DNA of 64,000 bases from Tenrec ecaudatus (taxonomy: Eukaryota; Chordata; Mammalia; Afrosoricida; Tenrecidae), in assembly GCF_050624435.1 (NCBI RefSeq), contig NC_134541.1, positions 11,276,995 to 11,340,994 of the forward strand, given 5' to 3'. Both the position numbers and the translations under genes were made by a program. This document shows, piece after piece, positions 56,203 through 64,000 of the stretch. Below the pieces are notes generated by a model. That model was not told where the DNA came from and did not search any database. It saw nothing but the letters and a program-made list of their open reading frames with translations. How positions within the stretch are numbered: position 1 is the stretch's first letter; every line of letters starts with the position of its first letter.

Positions 56203-56294
56203 TTTGTTATTATCATCATTAGTTGGGACTTAATACAGCTATCATTCCATATTTCAATCATGTCAAGTAGAATTGTACAATTGCTACCACAATC

Positions 56295-57085
56295 ATTTGG
56301 GTTTTTTTCTTAAATCATTTTATTGGGGGCTCATACAACTCTATTTATTTTTAAGTCATTTTATTAGGGGCTCATACAACTCTTATCACAATCCATCCAC
56401 GCATCAATTGTGTAAAGCACATTTATACATTCATTGCCCTCATGATTCTCAAAACATTTGCTTTCTGCTTGAGCCCTTGGTATCAGCTCCTCATTTTTCC
56501 CACTCCCTCCCCGCTCCCCTCTCCCTCATGAACCCTTGATAATTTATAAATTATTATTTTGTCATATCTTACACTGTCCAACGTCTCCCTTCACCCACTT
56601 TCTGTTATCCGTCCCCCAAGGAGGAGGTTATATGTAGATCCCTGTAATCGGTTCCTGCTTCCCACCCCACTCTCCCTCCACCCTCCCAGTATCACCACTC
56701 TCACCACTGGTCCTGAAGGGATTATCTGTCCTGGATTCCCTGTGTTTCCAGTTCCTATCTGTACCAGTGTACATCCTCTGGTCTAGCCAGATTTGTAAGG
56801 TAGAGTTGGGATCATGATAGTGGGGGGGGGGGGAAGGAAGCATTTAGAGGAAGGTTGTGCATTTCATCAATGCTATACTGCACCCTGACTGGCTCACTCC
56901 CTGCGACCCTTCTGTAAGTGGCTGTCTAGTTGCCTACACATGGGCTTTGGGCCCCCCCCTCATTCATAATTATATGATTTTTTGGATTTTTGCTGCCTGA
57001 CACCTGATCCCTTCGACACCTCGTGATCGCACAGGCTGGTGTGCTTCTTCCATGTGGGCTTTGTTGCTTCTGAGCTAGATGGCCA
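56295..57085 (-). mobile_element. Long family-B copy, about 790 bp, antisense
   Basis: Flanked by the 11-bp duplication 'ctaccacaatc' at 56284-56294 and 57086-57096. It is the longest family-B copy here, reaching 'cacaggctggtgtgcttctt' and 'tgttgcttctgagctagatg'. Its T-run end carries a repeated 'tcattttatt(g/a)ggggctcat', so a second short copy may be nested at 56300-56345. Confidence 0.8.
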
Positions 57086-57533
57086 CTACCACAATCGGTT
57101 TCCAAACATTCTTTTTCTACATGGACTATTGATATCGTCTCCCTTTTACCTCACCACCCCTGTTCTACCCACCTCCCCCCGAACCCCTGATTCTACTTGC
57201 TGTCCCTATAGGTTCACCAATCCTGTGTTTCATATACCAACAAACAGCAAAGCATATAAACAGCTTCAAGAAGGTGACCTCCATTGACATAACACCTCTG
57301 AGATACCCTCTAATACGAATAAATGAAAACAATACAAACCAAAAATACAGAAAAAATTTGGAAACTAGATCAGGTCCAGCCCACACCATAGTGTGGGTAT
57401 CTGCTGACAAAGTGTTAACTGTTCAGATGAAGGGTGTACTTCTTTCTTTCTTTTTATTATTCATTTTATTGGGGGCTCATACAGCTCTTATCACAATCCA
57501 TACATACATATATTATGTCAAGAACATTTGTAC

Positions 57534-57946
57534 TATAGATAGGAACTGGAAACACAGGGAATCCAGGGCGGATGATCCTTTCAGGACCAGGGGTGTGAGT
57601 GGCTATACTGGGAGGGTCGAAGGAGGGTGGGTTGGAAAGGGGGAACCAATTACAAGGATCTACATGTGACCTCCTCCCTGGGGACAGACAACAGAAAAGT
57701 GGGTGAAGGGAGACGTCGGACGGGTCAAGATATGACAAAATAATAATTTCTAAATTATGACGGGTTTATGAGGGAGAGGGGAGTGGAGAGGGAGGGGAAA
57801 ATGAGGACCTGAGGCCAGGGGTTTAAGTGGAGAGCAAATGTTTTGAGAATGATGAGGGCAATGAATGTATAAATGTGCTTTACACAATTGATGCATGTAT
57901 GGATTGTGATAAGAGTTGTATGAGTCCTTAATAAAATGATTTAAAA
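57534..57946 (+). mobile_element. Family-B copy, sense, 413 bp
   Basis: Flanked by a perfect 14-bp duplication, 'aagaacatttgtac', at 57520-57533 and 57947-57960. It runs from 'gataggaactggaaacacag' to 'ccttaataaaatgatttaa'. It inserted into, or next to, a short antisense family-B piece at 57442-57519. Confidence 0.88.
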
Positions 57947-57968
57947 AAGAACATTTGTACATCTGTTA

Positions 57969-59610
57969 GAAGGCTGTAATTCTTGATCTTTATCAGCAAG
58001 CTTGTGTCTTCTGCACATCACAGGTGGTTAAGAAGCCTTCCTCCAATCCTGATGCCACATTCTTCTTCACATGAGCCACCTTCTCTGATGATCTGCTCAG
58101 CACACGGATTGAATAGTGTGGTGGGAGGACACAGCCCTGTCAAGTACCTTTCTTGTTTTTAAATCACGCAGTGTATATACCTTGTTCCGTTTGCACAAAT
58201 GCCTCTTGATCCATGTAGAGGTTCCCTACGAGCACAACGCAGTCGAATGTCTGTGGATCGTCAGTGTAACAGAAGTAAGCATATTTCTGGTCTTTTCTGC
58301 TTTCAGCCAAGCCCAAGGTCCATCAGCAATGAGATCCCTTGTTCCACATCCTCTTTGGAATCTTTCCTGAACCTGTGGCAGCTCCCTGTCAATATACTGC
58401 TGTAACCATGTTGGATGACCTGAGGCAAAAATTTACTTTGCAAATGATGTCAATGATATTGTTCAACAATTTGAGCATTCTGAGGGGGTCTCCTTTCTCT
58501 GGAATGGGTACAAATATGGATCTCTTCCAGACAGTTAGCCAAGTAGCTGTCTTCCAAATGTCCTGGCCTAGACAAGTGAGTGCTCCCAGTGTTTCGCCAG
58601 CTTGTTGAAACATTTCCATTGGAACTCCATCGATTCCTGGAGCCTTGTTTTTGGTTGGCGCTTTCGGTGCAGCCTCAACTTCTTCCTTCAGCACCATTGG
58701 TTCTTGCTCATGTCCTATCTCCTAAAATGGTAGAACGTCAACCAGTTCTTTTTGGCACAAAGATTGTGTGCATCCTTTCCCTCTTCTGTTGATGCTTCCT
58801 GCATCATTCAATATTTTACCCAGAGGGTCTCTCAATATTCCCACTTGAGACTGTTTTTGTTCTTGAATTCTTTCTCTTTAAGATATGCTGAGTGTGTTCT
58901 TCCTTTTTGGTTTTCTAACTCAAGGTCTTTACATGGTTCATCATAATATTTGGCTTTGTCTTCTTGAGCTGTCCTGTGACATTTTCTACTCAGCTCTTTC
59001 ATCATTTCTCCCATGTGCCTCAGCTACGGCACGATTCAGAGCAAGTATCAGAGTCTCTTCTGACATCCACTTGGATCTTTACTTTCTCTCCTGTCTTCTT
59101 AATGACTGTTTGCTTCCTTCATGGATGATGGGGTTCTTAAATTCCTTTTTCTTTTCTGAATAGTTTTAATGCACGATGCCCTCCCACAGCTCATCAGGTC
59201 TCTGTCATTAACGTTCAATGCATCAAATCTGTCCTTGAGATGTTCTCGAAATTCAGGTGGGAGAGACTCAAGGTCGTATGTGGACACTGGTGGACTTGCT
59301 TTCATTTTCTTCACCTTCAACCTGAACTTGATGGCCCAAATGAATACTTGATGGCCCGTCCCCCAGTCAGCCCCTCGCCTGGTTCTAGTTGCTGATGTTA
59401 AGCTTTTCGGCTGTCTCTTCCCAGAGATGTAGGCCATTTGATTTCTGTGCATTCCATCCAGAGAGTCCCATGGTATAGTTTAATTTTGTGTTGTCGAAAA
59501 AGGTATTTGCTATGAAAAAAGTCGTTGGTCTTGGGAAATTCTATCATGGGATTCCCCAGCTTCCTGATATCGAGATATGGAGGAACTGGATCACTCACAC
59601 AGTGCTAATG
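57969..59610 (-). mobile_element. RTE/BovB-type LINE, endonuclease to reverse transcriptase
   Basis: The minus strand carries, N- to C-terminal, FIWAIKFRLKVKKMKASPPV with DALNVNDRDL (after the endonuclease) and KNKAPGIDGVPMEMFQQAGE with DIWKTATWLTVWKRSIFVPIP (start of the RT domain). It is broken by frameshifts and stops. With 55845-56202 it represents about 2 kb of one element, the most complete RTE copy in the window. Confidence 0.9.
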
Positions 59611-59699
59611 GGAACAGATAACAGATAGGACAGGCTCATTTCAGAAAACAGCATGGCAGTTCCTTTTAAAAAACTCCACATGAAGCTCCTGTGAACCAG

Positions 59700-60055
59700 A
59701 AACCAACTACATTGCCACCAAGTCAATTCTGGCAAATGGCAGCCCCTGGAAAGAACTGTTCCCTAGGGTTTTCTGGGCATTGATTTCCAGAGGAGGAGCC
59801 CTGATGACACAATGATTAAGCATGCAGCTGCTAACCGAAAGGTTAGCGGTTCAAACTCACCCTCAGCCACGCGGAAGAATGCCCTGCTGGTCTGCTCCAG
59901 TATGGGTTCCCGGCCGGCCTAGGAAACCCCGTAGGACATTTCTATCGGGTCACTGCGGTTTGCCATCCACTCGATGGAACACAAGACTAATGGTCCTTAG
60001 GACGGGGGAAGCTCCAGGCCCAAGGCCTCGGTGTCGCTGGGTGAGTTTGAACCCC
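59700..60055. repeat. Antisense SINE tail followed by a sense SINE
   Basis: 59700-59780 is an antisense tail ('gccaccaagtcaattctggc'). 59786-60055 is a sense second-type SINE: 'aggagccctgatgacacaat', 'gaaaggttagcggttcaaac', 'gtttgccatccactcgatgg'. Confidence 0.7.
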
Positions 60056-60179
60056 CAACCTTAGGTTTACTGCTCATTTGCACCTCCAGCGACCTTTGCA
60101 ACTACTGTGTGGCCCAGCACCCTTTGTTCCAGAGCACTGCAAACCACTTCACTCCCCCAGAAGACAAAAGCCTATTCAG

Positions 60180-60600
60180 GGATGTTTCTAGCAAACCAGG
60201 CTGGAAACCACACAGGTGTCCCTCAATGTGTGAGTGGTAAACCATGCGCGGTGCACAGCAGGAAATGCGACTGCGCTACAGCAAGAAGGAACCAGTGATG
60301 AATACCAGCCACACCGGCAGGGTGAGTCTCTGCAGGGTCCCGCAGGGGAAATAAAACAGCCCACAGCAAGAGGTTACAGACTGCATGATACTAATTGTGG
60401 AATGTTCTTGAAATAACAAAATTATGCAATGGAGAAGAGATTAATGGTTGCCAGAGGTCAGGGAGGGGAGGCAGGGGAAGGGACATGAGTGTGGATAAGG
60501 AAAGGTGACATGTGGGATTCCTCTCTGTGGGAATGCTCTGTATCTTGAATGTCTCTGTCAACTTCCTGGTTGTGTTCTGACTGACATTTGCTGGAAGTCC
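60180..60600 (+). mobile_element. L1 3' end, old
   Basis: 'acaggtgtccctcaatgtgt', 'aagaggttacagactgcatg' and 'attaatggttgccagaggtc' correspond to the 3' end of older mammalian L1 elements. Confidence 0.65.
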
Positions 60601-60715
60601 CTTGGCACTAGGCAAAACTGAACAGCGCCCCTGAGCTCTGTGTTGTTATTAGGATTCGGTGAAAATCTATATAACAAAACCTATACTCATTCAACATTGT
60701 CTCTTTAGTTGTTCA

Positions 60716-60860
60716 AAGCCATTTTATTGGGAGTGAATACAGATATCCTATCATTCTATAGTTCACTCACAGCAAGAAGAGTCAAATCCCAATTTGAAAA
60801 TGAAAAAGAAAACACAGAAGATGTTGAAAACCAGACCAGGCCCAGCATGTATCAAAGTCA
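60716..60860 (-). mobile_element. L1-like 3' end, antisense
   Basis: 'gccattttattgggagtgaa', 'cctatcattctatagttcac' and 'accagaccaggcccagcatg' parallel the piece that begins the nest at 56203. Confidence 0.6.
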
Positions 60861-61105
60861 AGTTTATCATTTTGATCTCCTACAGTCATCTCTCCACTGG
60901 TGTTTGGTAGCCAGTCCTTCCCATCCTTCTTTACTGGGCAGGGTCAACCTTCTCTCAACACTTCTAGGTCATGGGCTACATGCTTGGCGAGGGCCACCGT
61001 GCTCTGGCTTAGTCTGCGCTTTCACCGCCTTTAACTTAGACTCGCTGCCCTGGACGCCTCAGAGCCTACATTGTTTGTTTCTGGGGATAACGAGGTGGCT
61101 GTCAA
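60861..61105. other. Intergenic, nothing recognised
   Basis: May continue the antisense LINE piece; no landmark. Confidence 0.35.
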
Positions 61106-61245
61106 CGCCTATAAAGATTTAGTTGTAGGAGCCCAAGGGGCAGTGTCTACCCCGTCCTATCCGTCACGATGTGTTGGAATCTACGCGCTGGCCGTGAACA
61201 ACAAAATATCTGTCGTCTTCCTTACAACTGCATGTGAGGTCTACG
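61106..61245 (+). repeat. Afrotherian SINE 3' part, diverged
   Basis: 'cctataaagatttagttgta', 'ggggcagtgtctaccccgtc', 'gttggaatctacgcgctgg'. Confidence 0.6.
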
Positions 61246-61374
61246 TCGTTTCCAACAAACAAACAGGGTTGAATTGAGAAACACAGACCCTCAAGTTACA
61301 TTGAATCACGTAGACTTGATGGCTTTATATGTCAATAAAAACCATCTCTCATACAACCATGTTTCAAAAAACAA

Positions 61375-61530
61375 TCTTACTGGAGGCTCATACAACTTTT
61401 GTCACAATCCATCCATCCATCCATTGTGTCAAGCACACTTGTACATTTGTTGCCAGCATCCTTCTCAAAACATTTGGTTTCCCCTTGAGCCCTTGATCTC
61501 AGCTCCTCATTTTCCCTCCTCCCTCATAAA
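61375..61530 (-). mobile_element. Family-B 3' end, antisense
   Basis: 'aatcttactggaggctcata', 'gtcacaatccatccatccat', 'ctcaaaacatttggtttccc'. Confidence 0.75.
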
Positions 61531-61865
61531 AGCATTCTTGATGTGGTTCACCCTCCAATTTTTTCCTCACAAATGGTAGTCTCCAACAATGGTTGCTAAA
61601 ATTCGGTACTTCGATTTTGGGTTTTTTTTTTCCTGTTTTGATTTCACCAGAGCGCTCAAGCAATTTTCCCTATCAGTAACAAGCCCAGCTGTGGGCAGCT
61701 GCGGAAGGACAATGCCCTTTCACGGATGGCCAGTACTCATCTCGACAGTCTCTCCTATTGGACGTTTTCGCTGTTTGCATCATTTAGCTGTCAGGTGCCG
61801 TTTTGCTATGTATTTCCTCGTGCATACCTTATTTTGTCATACGTTCCCCTGAGTTGGTCGGACAA
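61531..61865. other. Intergenic; LINE-like antisense piece at 61640-61860
   Basis: 'gttttgatttcaccagagcg' and 'ctcctattggacgttttcgc' look like the antisense of an unnamed LINE 3' region. No gene. Confidence 0.3.
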
Positions 61866-62080
61866 ATTGGCAGGCGCATGATCGCTAGGTCAAAGGATAG
61901 GGACATCTTGTTGAGTCAGGGCTTCTGGAGAAAGACCCTCAACGAGATGGACAGACACAGTGGCTGCCACGTAACATCGCGCAGCGGCTCAAACATCATA
62001 GCGGTGGTGCGTGTGGCACGGGACCGGGTGGCACCAAGGGTCGCTGTGAGCTGGGTGGGCACTCACAACCACCGACCAAG
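61866..62080 (+). mobile_element. RTE/BovB-type LINE 3' fragment
   Basis: 'aaaggatagggacatcttgt', 'agaaagaccctcaacgagat', 'acacagtggctgccacgtaa' follow the RTE 3' end. A short antisense SINE tail ('aaaccaaacccactgcc') adjoins. Confidence 0.8.
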
Positions 62081-62114
62081 CCCAAACCAAACCCACTGCC
62101 TTCCAGTGAGTCCA

Positions 62115-62980
62115 ACAAGTCCCAAGCGCTGTTTCACCCTGGCTTCATAAGAGAACTGTTTCCCCCCTTCATTTTACATATGCAGCATAATCAAATCTGT
62201 TGATTGCTCATCATCTGATAAACGGGGAGGGGGAGATAGAGCGATTTATCTATATTTGCCCTTTTTCAATGCCGCCTGAGTTCTTTTCTTCTTCAAGCCT
62301 GCTAATCTGCACAACACTCATGTGCAGCCTCCTAAAGGCTTGCTCAGAGACTTCTTTGTTTCTCAGAGCTCCATAAACTATTTACATACAACGAAGATTA
62401 AGAAGTACTTGAGGATAAATTACCATACCTTGACAGAAGGTCACACCCACACCCACCCTCCAACATTAGAGCCCCACCCATACCTCCTCTGAAGGACAAA
62501 GAGAAATTGGAAATTTGTTTTAAAAGGTATCAGCCTGAAGAAGCTGAGTTCCACTGCCAAGATCAGGGTGGCTGGTCTGCACTTCCGGGCCTATTTTTAT
62601 AGGGAATGAGCCCCCAAGAACCGCCAAGCTCTGTCTGCTCGTTTGGCAGACACGGTCCTTTCAATAGTCTTCTACTCAGCCGTGTCATGTGATGTGACAT
62701 ATTATAGGAGCAAGCTTCACAAAATTAGTGGGACACCCTGACGCAATCACGCAACCCCACCTATAGGAGACTGCTGGTCCCGTAGTCTTGCTAAGTCCCC
62801 TCTCCTAGATACCCTGCCTTCCATGCACCTGCTTGCCTTTCCGCAAATTCTGATTTTGTAACTTTGTAGTTTCTGCCCCAAGGACAAAAATATTTCCTCT
62901 CGTCCTCTTGTTGGAGTGATCCCCTTGTTGGATTATTGTGTACGCAGTCTCTACTCATAATCCTCTATTGCCTTGTTGTT
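62115..62980. other. Intergenic; small RTE-like piece at 62630-62675
   Basis: 'tctgctcgtttggcagacac' and 'ggtcctttcaatagtcttct' match the antisense RTE segment at 6655-6695. Otherwise nothing recognised. Confidence 0.4.
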
Positions 62981-62984
62981 GCTT

Positions 62985-63110
62985 TTTAATACTTTTATCG
63001 AGGGCTCTTACATCTCATCACAATCCACACATTCCTCCAGTGTGTCCAGCACATTTGCACATATGCCGCCAGCATCATTTTCAAAGCATTCTCTTCCCAC
63101 TTGAGCCCCT
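62985..63110 (-). mobile_element. Family-B 3' end, antisense
   Basis: 'ttttatcgagggctcttaca', 'cacatttgcacatatgccgc', 'cattttcaaagcattctctt'. Confidence 0.65.
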
Positions 63111-63310
63111 GCCTTGTTGTCTTTTTAAGTGGGAAAATGTCATGGTCTTTGCATTCCATTTTTTCATGAACATATATATATATGTATATGAAAAACACAC
63201 ATATGTAAATGTCTGTGGAAAATGGAATTTATACATATACATGACATGTACACTCCAACGCGTATCGACCCTCTGGAAGATAGTAGAATTGCCCCCTGGG
63301 AGTTTCCAAG

Positions 63311-63314
63311 GGTG

Positions 63315-63347
<33 letters not shown>

Positions 63348-63422
63348 TATATATATAAAATCATTTTTTATATATATATAAAATCATTTTACTGGGTGTG
63401 TGTATATATATATATATATAAT
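63311..63422. repeat. Interrupted (TA)n microsatellite
   Basis: Several TA tracts separated by short family-B tail pieces ('aaaatcattttt' and 'aaatcattttactgggtgtg'). It appears to have grown at LINE tail junctions. A smaller tract lies at 63172-63190. Confidence 0.9.
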
Positions 63423-63705
63423 CATTTTACTGGGGGCTCATACAGCTCTTATCACAATCCATGCATACATCCATTGTGTCAAGCACATTTTTACATTTGT
63501 TGCCATCATCCTTCTCAAAACATTTGCTTTCTGCTTGAGCCCTTGGTATCAGCTCCTCATTTTTCCCTCTTCCTTCCCCATTCCCCCTCCCTCATGAAGC
63601 CTTGATAATTTATAAATTATTGTTATATTGTCATATCTTACACTGTCCGGTGTCTCCCTTCACCCACCTTTCAGTTGTCCATCCCCCAGGGAAGAGGTTA
63701 TATGT
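63418..63705 (-). mobile_element. Family-B LINE 3' end, antisense
   Basis: 'aatcattttactgggggctc', 'ctgcttgagcccttggtatc', 'gtgtctcccttcacccacct', 'gttatatgtagatt'. Confidence 0.85.
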
Positions 63706-63845
63706 AGATTCTTTCGGCTGTAAATCTTTATGAGAGCAGAGCCTCATCTTTGCTCCACGGAGCAGCTGGTGAGTTTGAACTGCTGACCTGTGGTTAGTAG
63801 TCAAACATATAATCCACTACATCACCAAAAGTCTTCATAATTATA
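63706..63845 (-). repeat. AfroSINE, antisense, 5' two thirds
   Basis: 'gtaaatctttatgagagcag', 'gagtttgaactgctgacctg', 'cactacatcaccaaaag'. It is joined directly to the family-B copy. Confidence 0.75.
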
Positions 63846-64000
63846 TATATAATTATACACAGATATAATTATTGATATTAGACCTAATTACTGGTTATAT
63901 AGAACCACAGATTTTAATATTTATGGATAACTTCCAATTCATGGTGACCCAGGCTTCTTAATTCATGCCACTCTGCTTCCTGTCCCGTAAAGTGAAATAA

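Larger units (their letters stand above)
56203..57968 (-). mobile_element. 1.77-kb nest of LINE 3' insertions inside the RTE
   Basis: Bounded by a 16-bp duplication with one mismatch: 'gaaggctgcaattctt' at 56187-56202 and 'gaaggctgtaattctt' at 57969-57984. An L1-like antisense 3' end starts at the T-run near 56201. It is split by a family-B copy (56295-57085) and followed by further family-B pieces (57442-57946). Confidence 0.8.

Noticed and set aside
57442..57946. Single L1 insertion with 5' inversion (twin priming)
   Set aside because: The opposite-orientation pieces look like twin priming, but the 14-bp duplication encloses only the sense part (57534-57946), so two separate insertions fit better.

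Overview
The window is nuclear DNA from an afrotherian mammal, most likely a tenrec such as Echinops telfairi. Three signals point there. AfroSINE copies recur throughout, with a promoter-proximal head reading 'ggtggc(g/a)tagtgggtta' and a tail reading 'gagtcggaatcgactcgatgg'. There are many fossils of an RTE/BovB-type LINE. Two short hAT copies carry SPIN-type ends ('cagcggttctcaacctgtgg'), and SPIN elements are known from tenrec among a small set of mammals. The species call is an inference; Afrotheria is much firmer.

No multi-exon host gene is visible. The only full-length protein ORF resembling a known host protein is an intact processed copy of ribosomal protein L11 (2556-3092, +). A second ribosomal-protein retrocopy, RPL18 (about 35526-36083, -), is decayed. 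A truncated U2 snRNA retrocopy lies at 40479-40511. Everything else is transposable elements, simple repeats and unassigned intergenic sequence.

Layout: 0-5 kb holds SINE pieces, the RPL11 retrocopy with an A-tailed element re-inserted at the same target site, and an RTE fragment. 5-9.6 kb holds MER5A, an antisense RTE, an L2 remnant, a 1.4-kb hAT fossil and an ERV1-like LTR. 10-23 kb holds RTE and SINE pieces, L1 fragments interrupted by younger insertions, a 48-bp minisatellite born inside a SINE and a 32-bp tandem array inside an LTR. 24-27 kb is the least repetitive stretch. 27-34 kb holds L1 ORF2 and L1 3'-end pieces and a solo LTR with a clean target duplication. 35-42 kb holds the RPL18 pseudogene, two SPIN copies, a second ERV1-like LTR, a poly(A)-only insertion and the U2 fragment. 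44-48 kb holds a 100-bp palindromic MITE, L1 remnants and a Tigger-type element. 49-55 kb holds SINEs and a second hAT element inserted into a SINE. 55.8-59.6 kb is an RTE fossil split by a 1.77-kb nest of younger insertions. 60-64 kb is L1 3' ends and (TA)n.

The genes do not form a pathway. What the window records is a layered insertion history: target-site duplications can be read at about a dozen junctions and give the relative order of events. I found no convincing undescribed system. The most noteworthy items are the open RPL11 copy with three copies of one target site, the perfect 17-bp duplication around a pure poly(A) tract, the two SPIN and one hAT insertions with perfect 8-bp duplications, and the SINE-internal minisatellite. 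Repeat family names were assigned from memory of consensus sequences without a database search.
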